A DNA stretch of 64,000 nucleotides from Chryseobacterium sp. RU37D (lineage in GTDB: Bacteria > Bacteroidota > Bacteroidia > Flavobacteriales > Weeksellaceae), in NCBI RefSeq assembly GCF_900156075.1, contig NZ_FTMM01000004.1:89000-152999 (forward strand), in the 5' to 3' direction. This document shows positions 7,732 to 16,411 of the stretch, piece after piece. The notes beneath the pieces were generated by a model. That model was given only the letters and a program-made list of their open reading frames with translations, did not search any database and was not told the DNA's origin. A program made the position numbers and the translations under genes. The number at the start of each line of letters is the position of its first letter. The first letter of the stretch is position 1.

Positions 7732-8898
7732 TTGACAGATTTAGATTTATTACATTTTGAGCAGCTAAAAAAGGATGTACAGGCTCAATATCTGAAAGAA
7801 TACACCCCTTCCTATGATGATATTTCTAAATGGAAGGGTATTGATATTATATATTTCCAGGAAGATCTTCGAAAAAAAGCTAAGGGAAACATTAGCGAAA
7901 AATCTTTTTACACTTATTTCAAAAACTCTCCGGTTACCAAATTACCCAGAATAGATATGCTTAATTTATTAAGTATTTATACAGGTTACGACTCATGGTA
8001 CGAATTCAAGAAGCAACACCTTTTTGCAGGAGAACTATTGTCGGAAGATGAAAAAATAACAGAAGATGATATAAAAGAACTAGAAAAAACAGTTGAGACA
8101 TCGCCTGATCTTCCAAAAACTGAAATTCCGAAGGAAAAAATTGAGGTTAAACCCGAAGAAAATTCTGATTTACAAAAATCAATTAATGAAAATCAAGAAC
8201 TTAATCAAAATAATAGTGCTTTAAAAACATTAGATTCTGATGTTCAAAAATCACAGAAAAACATCTTAAAAAAGAACGCGTGGGTAATTATTACTTCTAT
8301 TCTAGTAATCATTACTGGTCTTTTAGGATTTAAGGATGAAATTTTTTCAAAAACATATAAATATTGTTTTACTGATGCCGACAGAGGTGTTGGAGTCATC
8401 AATACTTTAGAAATAAAAGTAATTAAGGAAAATGAATCTCCTATTCTTTATAAGATAAAACCGGGAAAATGTTTCTACTATTCCACTAAAGATAAGAATC
8501 TGAAAATGCAGATAAGCGCACCTTTTTATGAGTATCTTGAAGTAAATAGAAGCCTGGAAAACGCTCCTGATGAAGAAACAATAGAACTTAAGCCCGATGA
8601 TTATAAAATGGCTGCTTATTATTTTTCGATAAAAGATGCCAATGGTGACCCTGAAGAGCTTAAGAGAAAAAGAAGTCAGTTAGAAAGCCTGATAAGCAAC
8701 AGTGCAATTATTTACCAGATTTATGACAACAACATCTATGGTATTGAAAGACTCGACAAACAAAAATACATTACACTGGTAACCACTCCAACAACATCAT
8801 TAAAAAATTTAAGTGTAATTGAAATGAAAAAAGACAATAAGGGAAAAATTATCTCCATTAAATTTAAAATTGCAACCACAGATGAAAAGAATAAATAA
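7732..8898 (+). CDS. Single-pass membrane protein with N-terminal cytoplasmic domain, unknown function
   Basis: The protein has 388 residues if it starts at the TTG at 7732; a stop lies 18 bp upstream and the first in-frame ATG is residue 76, so TTG is likely. Residues about 20-96 form a compact helical domain (KWKGIDIIYFQEDL, ISEKSFYTYFK, KLPRIDMLNLLSIYTGY, SWYEFKKQH) that could bind DNA or a partner. An acidic, Gln/Asn-rich linker follows (about 100-180), then one membrane segment (183-200) and about 188 residues outside. From memory, the N-terminal pattern recurs in flavobacterial hypothetical proteins. It overlaps the next gene by 17 bp, so the two are probably one operon. A membrane-tethered regulator is a guess. 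Confidence 0.7.
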   Translation: MTDLDLLHFEQLKKDVQAQYLKEYTPSYDDISKWKGIDIIYFQEDLRKKAKGNISEKSFYTYFKNSPVTKLPRIDMLNLLSIYTGYDSWYEFKKQHLFAGELLSEDEKITEDDIKELEKTVETSPDLPKTEIPKEKIEVKPEENSDLQKSINENQELNQNNSALKTLDSDVQKSQKNILKKNAWVIITSILVIITGLLGFKDEIFSKTYKYCFTDADRGVGVINTLEIKVIKENESPILYKIKPGKCFYYSTKDKNLKMQISAPFYEYLEVNRSLENAPDEETIELKPDDYKMAAYYFSIKDANGDPEELKRKRSQLESLISNSAIIYQIYDNNIYGIERLDKQKYITLVTTPTTSLKNLSVIEMKKDNKGKIISIKFKIATTDEKNK

Positions 8899-9466
8899 TT
8901 TTTTAGCTTTTGCAATATTACTTCTTGCATTTATTTCCTGTAATAATAAAAAAATGGAAATCAGCGATCTGGACAAACTTAGAAACAGCAGCAATACCAA
9001 AACCTACCCAGCTGTACAGATGGATAGCGCACAGGCGATCAATTTCATTACAAAACAAAAGGTACAGGAGTTACTTGATCTCTCCACACTCTATCTTTCC
9101 GGGCACAGAAATACGGAGATTGATACCGTTATCTATTCTCAGATGCAAAGTTATTTTCATAAACCAGACAGCCTGACTTTTAAAAAATTATTCCATGAAC
9201 TAGATAGTTTAAAAGTAAAAAGTGTAAAGGTGAATAATCTGGAGGTTTATAAAGATTTTCATAAAAAGGACACACTGGATTTCGCGAAATTTAATGTCGA
9301 ATATTTTGACAGTAAGAATAAATCATTGGGTAATTTTGAGAAAAACGTGCAATACATACTTGTTTCTACTCCAAATACGAAAAAAGAGTTTAAATTTTTC
9401 TTCCTTAATTTCTATTCGAAACCTTTAGTAAAAAAAGACAGTACATCAGCTGGAGTTACCAAATAG
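8882..9466 (+). CDS. Lipoprotein of unknown function, partner of the 7732 gene
   Basis: A 194-residue protein starting at the ATG at 8882 (MKRINNF); a TTG at 8870 is in frame but would weaken the signal peptide. The lipobox AFISC places the lipidated Cys at residue 20, followed by NNKK. The rest is mixed helix and strand with no recognised domain. It overlaps the 3' end of the upstream membrane-protein gene by 17 bp, which implies translational coupling. Its 3' end also overlaps the converging cyclo-ligase gene by 55 bp. Confidence 0.75.
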   Translation: MKRINNFLAFAILLLAFISCNNKKMEISDLDKLRNSSNTKTYPAVQMDSAQAINFITKQKVQELLDLSTLYLSGHRNTEIDTVIYSQMQSYFHKPDSLTFKKLFHELDSLKVKSVKVNNLEVYKDFHKKDTLDFAKFNVEYFDSKNKSLGNFEKNVQYILVSTPNTKKEFKFFFLNFYSKPLVKKDSTSAGVTK

Positions 9467-9990
9467 TCCAGCGGAATATCATTTTCCCAGACATCATCGA
9501 TATTTTCTTCGGGGTTAAAATAATTAACTCCTATTTTTTGTACCTCTTTAGAAATACTTTCAAAGAAGGCATCATAAAAACCTTTCCCATAACCCACTCT
9601 GTTGCCTTTATGATCACAATATAAAAGTGGAGTTATAACATAATGAAAAATAGTTTCCCCGGAATCTTCATTAGAAATAGGTTCGGAAATCCCCCAACTG
9701 CTGGTCTCGAAAACTGTATTTTTGAAAATTTCAATATTGATCAACTTATCAGCAACAATTTTAGGTACAAAAACACGAATATTCTGCTCTAAGAAGTAAT
9801 TAATAAAAATCTGTGTAGTGATTTCTTTTCTTTCTAAAATAGGAATGAAAATATGTACTTTTTCTCCTTCTTTAGGTTTAAAATAATTGATAAAATTTTC
9901 AAAAATTTTTTCAGATAACAAGAAAGCCTCATCAGTTGACAAGGCTTTTCTTTTTTGCATATATTTTTTTCTAAGTTCGGCTTTTAACAT
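9412..9990 (-). CDS. 5-formyltetrahydrofolate cyclo-ligase
   Basis: A 192-residue folate enzyme that converts 5-formyl-THF to 5,10-methenyl-THF with ATP. It begins MLKAELRKKYMQKRKAL, the usual Lys/Arg-rich start of the family, and contains GNRVGYGKGFYDAFF, the glycine-rich phosphate-binding signature near the C-terminus, and YLVTPADVL. Length is normal. It converges on the lipoprotein gene and shares its last 55 bp with it. It is 15 bp downstream of the TrhO gene on the same strand, so it may be co-transcribed. Confidence 0.9.
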   Translation of the reverse strand: MLKAELRKKYMQKRKALSTDEAFLLSEKIFENFINYFKPKEGEKVHIFIPILERKEITTQIFINYFLEQNIRVFVPKIVADKLINIEIFKNTVFETSSWGISEPISNEDSGETIFHYVITPLLYCDHKGNRVGYGKGFYDAFFESISKEVQKIGVNYFNPEENIDDVWENDIPLDYLVTPADVLSFFTKGFE

Positions 9991-10005
9991 TATAATATTA
10001 TATTT

Positions 10006-11361
10006 TTAAGCTTCTATCTTATATAATTTATCCGACAAACGAACTCTGAAAGGTAATTCAAAAGTGATCTGATCTCCAATTTTTGCTGAATCACTAAAAC
10101 CTCCATTCACAAAGATCTGGTTAACCGTCACTTCCTGATCACCGGTTGTAGGGCCTGAAATCAAAACTTTATCTCCTGCTGACAGCCCATTCTTTTCAAT
10201 TAAAAACTGAGCAATTTTTGATTTTGTAAAGTAATGTTCCGCTTTTCCAATCAACGTCTTTTTAACTTTAATTTTCTGGCGGATATCTTTTGTTTCTGCC
10301 TTTGCCAAAGGTTTATTTGGTAAGTCACCGGATTTTTTGAATTTCAAAGCTTCAGATTTTCCTTTTCTGAACACTTTATTTCCTACCTGAAGACCTTTTC
10401 TTAATTTCACCTGTTCCTCCCAAGGCAGATGAATGGTTTCCTGGCATTCTGTAGAACAGGTATTTTCCATCGCGGCCTTACATTCATCACATTGGATAAA
10501 TAGCAAATGGCACGCGTCATTGGCACAATTGGTATGATTATCACAAGGCTTCCCGCACTGGTGGCACTGCGCGATAATATCATCTGTAATCCTTTCACCC
10601 AAACGGTAGTCGAATACGAAGTTTTTACCGATGAATTTACTTTCGATATTTTCTTCTTTGATTTGACGGGTATATTCAATGATTCCGCCTTCCAGCTGGA
10701 AAACATTTTTAAAGCCCTGATGCTTAAAATAGGCACTCGCCTTCTCGCAACGAATCCCTCCTGTACAGTACATTAAAAGGTTTTTATCTTCTTTAAAACC
10801 CTGCAGCTGCTCGTTGATAATCGGTAAACTTTCCCTGAAATTTTCAACATCTGGAGTAATTGCTCCCTCAAAGTGCCCTACTTCACTTTCGTAATGGTTT
10901 CTGAAATCTACAACAATCGTATTCGGGTCCTCAAGCATTTCGTTAAACTCTTTTGCTCTTAAATGAATTCCCTTATTCGTAACATCAAAAGTTTCGTCAT
11001 TCAAGCCATCAGCGACAATTTTGTTTCTAACCTTTATTGTTAATTTTAAAAATGAATGATTGTCTTGTTCTACCGCTACATTCAAACGGATACCTTTCAT
11101 AAAATCATATACCTCCAGCGTATCACGAAAAGCATCAAACTGATCTGCAGGAACGCTCATCTGAGCATTAATTCCTTCATGGGCAACATAAATACGGCCA
11201 AGCGCATCAAGGGCATTCCAGGCTATAAATAAATCATCACGAAATTTTTTGGGATCTTCAATTTTGGCGTACGCATAGAAAGACAATGTAAGGCGCTCCT
11301 TACCAGCTTCATCAATAAGTTGAGCTCTTTCTTCTGCGCTTAAGGTGTTGTACAGTTGCAT
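10006..11361 (-). CDS. trhO: TrhO-type tRNA uridine hydroxylase (rhodanese family) with TrhP-like C-terminal domain
   Basis: The protein has 451 residues, about 100 more than E. coli TrhO (YceA). In order: an N-terminal domain (1-130), a rhodanese domain (about 140-240) with the active-site loop YCTGGIRCEKA (Cys199), a Cys-rich cluster (266-306: CHQCGKPC, CANDAC, CDEC, CSTEC) that could hold Zn, and a basic linker. The C-terminal region (369-451) starts IGKAEHYF and contains LSAGDKVLISGPTTGDQ. TrhO makes 5-hydroxyuridine at tRNA position 34 using O2. The C-terminal part resembles the beta-barrel at the end of TrhP (YegQ), the O2-independent enzyme for the same step. The similarity was judged by eye. 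Confidence 0.85.
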   Translation of the reverse strand: MQLYNTLSAEERAQLIDEAGKERLTLSFYAYAKIEDPKKFRDDLFIAWNALDALGRIYVAHEGINAQMSVPADQFDAFRDTLEVYDFMKGIRLNVAVEQDNHSFLKLTIKVRNKIVADGLNDETFDVTNKGIHLRAKEFNEMLEDPNTIVVDFRNHYESEVGHFEGAITPDVENFRESLPIINEQLQGFKEDKNLLMYCTGGIRCEKASAYFKHQGFKNVFQLEGGIIEYTRQIKEENIESKFIGKNFVFDYRLGERITDDIIAQCHQCGKPCDNHTNCANDACHLLFIQCDECKAAMENTCSTECQETIHLPWEEQVKLRKGLQVGNKVFRKGKSEALKFKKSGDLPNKPLAKAETKDIRQKIKVKKTLIGKAEHYFTKSKIAQFLIEKNGLSAGDKVLISGPTTGDQEVTVNQIFVNGGFSDSAKIGDQITFELPFRVRLSDKLYKIEA

Positions 11362-11676
11362 GCTATAAACGTTTTAAGTGAGAAAAATTTTTGCAAAGGT
11401 AAGTATTATAAAATAATTATGAAGAGTAATTGTTTAATCATGGATTTTAACTATTATGACAACATATCCAACTATATGTCATATTGTCATTTAATAATTT
11501 TTTAAGATTCGTTAAATGAGCTTTTAAAAATTACGACTTAATATATAAATTATTGTTATTCCTGTTAAATTTTAGTTAAAGTTGAAACATTACATACTAA
11601 ACACCTACCTATTTAGCATTAAATTTGTTCACTGTAAAACGAAAATTAATATAATAAATAACAAAGAAGATATACA
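11362..11676. other. Intergenic region between the TrhO gene and the HtrA gene
   Basis: This 315-base gap separates two diverging genes and must hold both promoters. On the plus strand TAAATTTG (11620-11627) fits the -7 box for the protease gene, but no TTG lies at the expected distance upstream. No hairpin, ORF or repeat worth naming was seen. Confidence 0.4.
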
Positions 11677-13206
11677 ATGAAGAGTACTTTAAAAAAACTA
11701 TTACCATTTGCAGTAGTAGGCGTTATTTCAGGAGCTACTACCGTTGGAGCATTACAATATTTCAATCATGATTCCAACAACGAAGACCAATCATACTTTA
11801 CAAAAGCATCAAACGTCTCTTTCGCAGGCATGAATACTGCGGCGGTAGGTGATGATTTCGTAAAAGCAGCCAAAACTACGGTTCCGGCAGTAGTTACCAT
11901 TAAAAATTACCAGAGCAGATCTACAAGCAGAGCTTCTGAACAGGATTTGTTTGATTTCTTCTTCGGCGATCCGTTTGGAGGAAGAGGGCAAAGGCAACAG
12001 CCTCAAAGACAACAGGCTCCGGATAATATGCCTTCAGGAATGGGTTCCGGAGTAATTATTTCGCCAGACGGCTATATTATTTCTAACAATCACGTGGTGG
12101 CTGGAGCCAGCAAACTTGAAGTAGTTTTAAGCAATAAAAAATCTTATATTGCAACATTAGTAGGAACAGACCCGAATACGGATATTTCATTATTAAAAAT
12201 TGAAGAAAAGGGATTACCTTATTTAAATTTTGCTAATTCTGACAATATTGATGTTGGACAATGGGTTCTTGCTGTAGGAAATCCACTTGGATTGAATTCT
12301 ACGGTAACGGCTGGTATTATTTCTGCAAAAGGAAGAGGAATCGGGATTTTACAGTCTCAAGGGAAAGCAGCCAACCCGATTGAAAGCTTTATTCAGACAG
12401 ATGCAGCCATCAATCCTGGAAATTCGGGAGGCGCATTGGTAAATACGAATGGAGACTTGATTGGTATTAACTCTGCAATTCAGTCTACAACAGGATATTA
12501 TCAGGGATATGGATTTGCTGTGCCGTCTAACTTAGCGAGAAAGATTGTTGAGGATATTAAGAAGTTTGGTATTGTACAGCGAGGTTTCTTGGGAGTAACA
12601 TCATTGGATCTATCAAATGATCAAATGGTAGCTGATTACAACAAAGAGAAAAAGACCAGCTATAAAGCAGGTTCAGGAATATTGATAACAGGGTTTGGAG
12701 ATAACAGCGGAGCACAGGATGCAGGATTAAAGACAGGTGATATCATTACTCAGATTGATAATGTTGCAATTACAGATTTTGCGGATCTTTCAATGGCAGT
12801 TGGAAGCAAACGTCCTGGTGATAAAGTTCAGGTAACCTATTCCAGAAACGGTAAGGAATCTATAACAACGGTTACATTAAAAGACCAAAAAGGAGGAACT
12901 TCTACAAGAACAAAAGCAGATCTTTCAATAACAGAAAAAATCGGAGCGGAATTTGAACCTTTAAGCGACAGATTTAAAACAGATTACGGATTAAACAGCG
13001 GTGTCGTTGCCAAAAATGTAACTGAAGGAAGCGAAATTGCTAAAATCGGGATTGTAGATAATTACATTGTTATAGAAGTAAACGGTAAGCCGGTAAATTC
13101 ACAAAAAGATGTCGAGAAAATTCTTGATAAATATTCAGGAAATGTATCAGTGAAGTTTGTGGATGGTTATGGACAGATTTATACGAGAGGTTTCAAAATG
13201 CCTTAA
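11677..13206 (+). CDS. HtrA/DegQ-type periplasmic serine protease
   Basis: A 509-residue envelope protease and chaperone. It has an N-terminal signal anchor (about residues 7-27), a trypsin-like domain with His139 (SNNHVV), Asp169 (PNTDISLL) and Ser250 (NPGNSGGA), and two PDZ domains (about 300-400 and 420-509), the usual DegP/DegQ layout. A Gln/Arg/Pro-rich loop (about 100-118, RGQRQQPQRQQ) is in the place of the LA loop. It degrades or refolds damaged periplasmic proteins. It is a single-gene unit with its own terminator. Confidence 0.93.
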   Translation: MKSTLKKLLPFAVVGVISGATTVGALQYFNHDSNNEDQSYFTKASNVSFAGMNTAAVGDDFVKAAKTTVPAVVTIKNYQSRSTSRASEQDLFDFFFGDPFGGRGQRQQPQRQQAPDNMPSGMGSGVIISPDGYIISNNHVVAGASKLEVVLSNKKSYIATLVGTDPNTDISLLKIEEKGLPYLNFANSDNIDVGQWVLAVGNPLGLNSTVTAGIISAKGRGIGILQSQGKAANPIESFIQTDAAINPGNSGGALVNTNGDLIGINSAIQSTTGYYQGYGFAVPSNLARKIVEDIKKFGIVQRGFLGVTSLDLSNDQMVADYNKEKKTSYKAGSGILITGFGDNSGAQDAGLKTGDIITQIDNVAITDFADLSMAVGSKRPGDKVQVTYSRNGKESITTVTLKDQKGGTSTRTKADLSITEKIGAEFEPLSDRFKTDYGLNSGVVAKNVTEGSEIAKIGIVDNYIVIEVNGKPVNSQKDVEKILDKYSGNVSVKFVDGYGQIYTRGFKMP

Positions 13207-13240
13207 TTAAAGAACTCAACTTCACATTTATATCAACAAA

Positions 13241-13268
13241 AAACGCTGCAGGTATGTAGCGTTTTTTT
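13241..13268 (+). terminator. Intrinsic terminator after the HtrA protease gene
   Basis: AAACGCT pairs with AGCGTTT around a 10-base loop and is followed by TTTT. It starts 34 bp after the stop codon. Confidence 0.85.
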
Positions 13269-13274
13269 ATTTAT

Positions 13275-13490
13275 TATTTTTGTTTTCTTGGTTGATAATC
13301 CGAGCTGCCAGAGAGCGAAGGTGAACATCTCTCCGACATTAGCATAGTATTGGATTATTAGAAACATTATTAGGTATAACTTAGCTGCAAATTTTACAGA
13401 TTCCCAAACTATAGCTCTTTGATCATTCATACCACCTGTGATAATAAAAGTAGCAGGGTATTTGGCACCTTTTTAATGTAGTGATGGGCC
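13275..13490 (-). pseudogene. Remnant of a prolyl-oligopeptidase (S9) gene, C-terminal end only
   Basis: On the minus strand the bases read AHHYIKK, then after a one-base shift in an A run GAKYPATFIITGGMNDQRA and VWESVKFAAKL. After another shift come NNVSNNPI, then ANVGEMFTFALWQLG, and after a further shift DYQPRKTK. These pieces, in this order, match the end of S9A prolyl oligopeptidases (YPAT..TGGMNDQR, KFAAKL, FALWQLGHPDYQ). The part with the catalytic His (GGHG) is deleted between NNPI and YYANVG, and the rest of the gene is gone. A 65-codon open frame at 13233-13430 is only a fragment of this wreck. Confidence 0.7.
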
Positions 13491-13604
13491 TCCATTTCTA
13501 AAAAACGAAAACAATTAAAAAGCTATTGTTTCAGCTATTTTTTGAAATTTTTGGTTCTTTTTACGAGATTTTCAAAAATGTAAAATCGAAATAAATAATA
13601 AAGT

Positions 13605-13701
13605 AACCCATTGTGCATTTTGAATCTTTGTATTTCGGAATTAAGTGAAACAATTGAAGATGTAATATCCTTTAATTAAAATTCAAAAAGCACAACGGGT
13701 T
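13605..13701. mobile_element. Short inverted-repeat element (MITE or collapsed IS ends)
   Basis: The left arm AACCCATTGTGCATTTTGAAT (13605-13625) is the inverse of ATTCAAAAAGCACAACGGGTT (13681-13701) with two mismatches over 21 bp. The 55 bases between have no gene. The outer edges (AAGT and ACTT) extend the symmetry a little. The arm sequence recalls the ends of IS982-family elements from memory, unverified. It lies between the broken peptidase gene and pckA. Confidence 0.6.
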
Positions 13702-13708
13702 AAAGTAC

Positions 13709-13738
13709 AAAAAAAGACTACCTCTTTTGAGACAGCCT
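13709..13738 (-). terminator. Intrinsic terminator after pckA
   Basis: Read on the minus strand, AGGCTGTCTC and GAGGTAGTCT pair over 10 positions (three G-U) around an AAAA loop and lead into a run of T. It begins 9 bp after the pckA stop and next to the inverted-repeat element. Confidence 0.7.
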
Positions 13739-13746
13739 CCACTATT

Positions 13747-15366
13747 TTAATTTGTTATTTGCTCATGTAATTGAGGTCCTGAAGCTACCAGCTTTTTACC
13801 TTCTTCCGTGTTACAATATTGTTCAAAGTTTTTGATATATTTTGCGGCAAGATCTTTCGCTTTTTCTTCCCATTCAGCAACATCGCTGTAGGTATCTCTT
13901 GGATCTAAAATTCCCTCTGAAACGTTTGGCAGTAGTGTAGGAACTTCCAGATTCATAATTGGAATTCTTGTTTTTGGAGCCTCTTCGATAGAACCGTCAA
14001 TGATCGCATCGATAATTGCTCTTGTATCTTTCAAAGAAATTCTTTTTCCTGTGCCGTTCCAACCTGTGTTAACCAAATACGCTTTTGCACCATGTTCTTT
14101 CATTTTTCCAATCAGTGTCTTTGAATACATTGTTGGATGTAAAGTAAGAAACGCTTCACCAAATGCGGGAGAGAAAGATGGCTGAGGCTCAGTAATTCCT
14201 CTTTCAGTACCTGCTAGTTTAGAAGTATAACCGCAGAGGAAGTGATATTGTGCCTGATCTTCATCCAAAACAGAAACTGGAGGTAATACACCGAAAGCGT
14301 CTGCAGAAAGATAAACAATTTTCTTCGCGTGTCCTGCCTTTGAAGGCAAAACAATTTTGTTAATATGATAAATTGGATAAGAAACTCTCGTGTTTTCCGT
14401 GATAGATCCGTCTGTATAATCAGAAATTCCGTTGTTTACGACCACATTTTCAAGAAGTGCATCTCTTTTAATTGCTCTGAAAATATCTGGTTCTTTTTCT
14501 TCAGAAAGGTCGATTACTTTTGCATAACAACCTCCTTCATAGTTGAAAACCCCATTGCTATCCCAACCATGCTCGTCATCACCGATAAGATATCTTTTTG
14601 GATCTGCGGATAAAGTTGTCTTCCCCGTTCCTGAAAGTCCAAAGAAAAGAGCAACATCTCCTTCCTCACCTACGTTTGCAGAACAGTGCATAGAAGCCAT
14701 GCCTTTCAATGGAAGATAATAGTTCATCATTGCGAACATTCCTTTTTTCATTTCTCCACCGTACCATGTTCCTCCGATGATCTGAAGTTTTTCAGTAAGG
14801 TTGAACATGACGAAATTTTCTGAATTCAATCCCTGAGCTTCCCAGTTCGGATTTGTTGTTTTAGAACCATTAATCACCGTAAAATCCGGTGTTCCGAAGT
14901 TTTCTAATTCATAATGTGAAGGACGGATAAACATATTCGTCACGAAATGCGCCTGCCAAGCCACTTCCATAATGAATCTTACTTTCAATCTCGTATCTGT
15001 ATTTGTTCCACAGAAAGCATCAACAACATAGATTTTTTTAGAAGTTGAAAGCTGGTTCAACACTAATTTTTTACAAGAATGAAATATTTCCGGACTTGTA
15101 GGCAGATTTACCTTCCCATCCCAGAAAATTGTGTCTCTTGTAACATCATCCTGAACAATGTATCTATCTTTAGGTGAACGACCTGTGAAAATTCCCGTTT
15201 TTACCGATACTGCGCCAGATTCTGTAAGCTCAGCTTTCTCAAAACCTTGATTTTCAGGAGAAATTTCAGCCTGATACAACTCCTCGTACGAAGGATTGTA
15301 GATTACTTCATAGTCTCCGTTAATCCCCATTTTTTTTAAATCCTGGATGATTTTAGCGTTTTTCAT
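13747..15366 (-). CDS. pckA: Phosphoenolpyruvate carboxykinase (ATP)
   Basis: A 539-residue cytoplasmic enzyme of gluconeogenesis: oxaloacetate + ATP to PEP + CO2 + ADP. The nucleotide-binding kinase-1a loop [10 protein letters not shown] is at 243-252, followed by [10 protein letters not shown] with the Mg/Mn-binding Asp pair. Other family marks are [10 protein letters not shown] (substrate Arg), [12 protein letters not shown] (Mn-binding Lys) and NTGWNGTG. Length matches the ATP-type family. It is monocistronic with a terminator behind it; CAAAATTA at 15402-15409 gives a possible -7 box (TAATTTTG on the minus strand). Confidence 0.97.
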   Translation of the reverse strand: MKNAKIIQDLKKMGINGDYEVIYNPSYEELYQAEISPENQGFEKAELTESGAVSVKTGIFTGRSPKDRYIVQDDVTRDTIFWDGKVNLPTSPEIFHSCKKLVLNQLSTSKKIYVVDAFCGTNTDTRLKVRFIMEVAWQAHFVTNMFIRPSHYELENFGTPDFTVINGSKTTNPNWEAQGLNSENFVMFNLTEKLQIIGGTWYGGEMKKGMFAMMNYYLPLKGMASMHCSANVGEEGDVALFFGLSGTGKTTLSADPKRYLIGDDEHGWDSNGVFNYEGGCYAKVIDLSEEKEPDIFRAIKRDALLENVVVNNGISDYTDGSITENTRVSYPIYHINKIVLPSKAGHAKKIVYLSADAFGVLPPVSVLDEDQAQYHFLCGYTSKLAGTERGITEPQPSFSPAFGEAFLTLHPTMYSKTLIGKMKEHGAKAYLVNTGWNGTGKRISLKDTRAIIDAIIDGSIEEAPKTRIPIMNLEVPTLLPNVSEGILDPRDTYSDVAEWEEKAKDLAAKYIKNFEQYCNTEEGKKLVASGPQLHEQITN

Positions 15367-15496
15367 TTTACTTATATTTTCTATTTCTGTATTGAGTTCA
15401 ACAAAATTAATATTAATTATTTGTTAAAGGTGGTTTAAATATAATGATATAAGTCAGAATGACAAATAAAAAAACAAGTTTGTAAAAATTTGTTTA

Positions 15497-16399
15497 TCAG
15501 TAAATTAAATCAGAATAATCAAAAATTGTGTGAAAACCTTTTCCCCAAAAATAGTCCTTAAAGCCTTCAAATTTTGAGCTCATGACAAAATCTCCACCCC
15601 AGGCACCCAAGCTTTTAACAAAAACAGGGCAATCTGCAAAAAAACGGGTCTTAACTGTAGGAATTTCAAGAAAATCAGAGATTTTTTGCTCATGAATTAA
15701 CATTAGGTCTGAAAAATTTTCCAATTCATCGCATAAAAAAATATTTCTTGTAAGATCCGAAAATTCATCAACGAGCTTTTGAGACTTATTTTTTGACTTG
15801 TAAAAATTGATTCCTTCCCGGCTATCCTGCTTCTGATTTAAATGAATAAAAATCAGTTCATTTTTGAAAGAAGGGCTGAAGTCTGCCTTTTCATATTTAA
15901 TCTCAGGAACACTTTGATAAAGCACGGCAGATTTCTCTTTTGCAACTGCGATATCGTATCCGCTTCCGCCCAGGCTTATCTTATTTAAATAGAAAGCATC
16001 AATCTCTGCCCATTCCGCAAGATTATTCATTAATGTAGAGCTACTTCCCAAACCGTAATCTGCAGGAAACTGAAGGTTAGTTTTTAAATTATAAGTAAGG
16101 TTGCTTTTGAATTTAATTATAGAAAGTGACTGAACATTTTTTAAAGTTTTTAAAATAAATCCAGCACTTGTTGGAATATTGGTTTCTAAAATCTGCCAAT
16201 TTTTGTAATCAATGACAACTTTCAACCATAATTCGTTTTGATGATAAGCCTCCCAGAAAATAAGATATTTTTCATCTTCTTTTTCTTCAAAAGAAAATTC
16301 TTGTCCCAGCCTGGTAGGCACCGCTAAGACAAGAGCACCGTCTATCGCGAAATATTCTGAAGTAAGCATCAGCTTTCCCGGTGAAAATATCTCGCCCAT
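15497..16399 (-). CDS. GYDIA-type GHMP kinase
   Basis: A 300-residue small-molecule kinase of the GHMP superfamily. It shows the N-terminal SPGKLMLTSEYF motif, the ATP-binding PADYGLGSSSTL loop (112-123) and GGSGYDIAVA (144-153), the signature that names the GYDIA family of Bacteroidota. Relatives include mevalonate kinase and phosphomevalonate kinase, and flavobacteria use the mevalonate route, so a role there is possible; the substrate is not proven. It lies 12 bp downstream of fabD on the same strand. Confidence 0.88.
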   Translation of the reverse strand: MGEIFSPGKLMLTSEYFAIDGALVLAVPTRLGQEFSFEEKEDEKYLIFWEAYHQNELWLKVVIDYKNWQILETNIPTSAGFILKTLKNVQSLSIIKFKSNLTYNLKTNLQFPADYGLGSSSTLMNNLAEWAEIDAFYLNKISLGGSGYDIAVAKEKSAVLYQSVPEIKYEKADFSPSFKNELIFIHLNQKQDSREGINFYKSKNKSQKLVDEFSDLTRNIFLCDELENFSDLMLIHEQKISDFLEIPTVKTRFFADCPVFVKSLGAWGGDFVMSSKFEGFKDYFWGKGFHTIFDYSDLIY

Positions 16400-16411
16400 A
16401 ATTTTTATTGT

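Noticed and set aside
13233..13430. A 65-codon open frame on the minus strand
   Set aside because: It is one frame of the broken prolyl-oligopeptidase remnant, and it runs over the HtrA terminator; not an independent gene.
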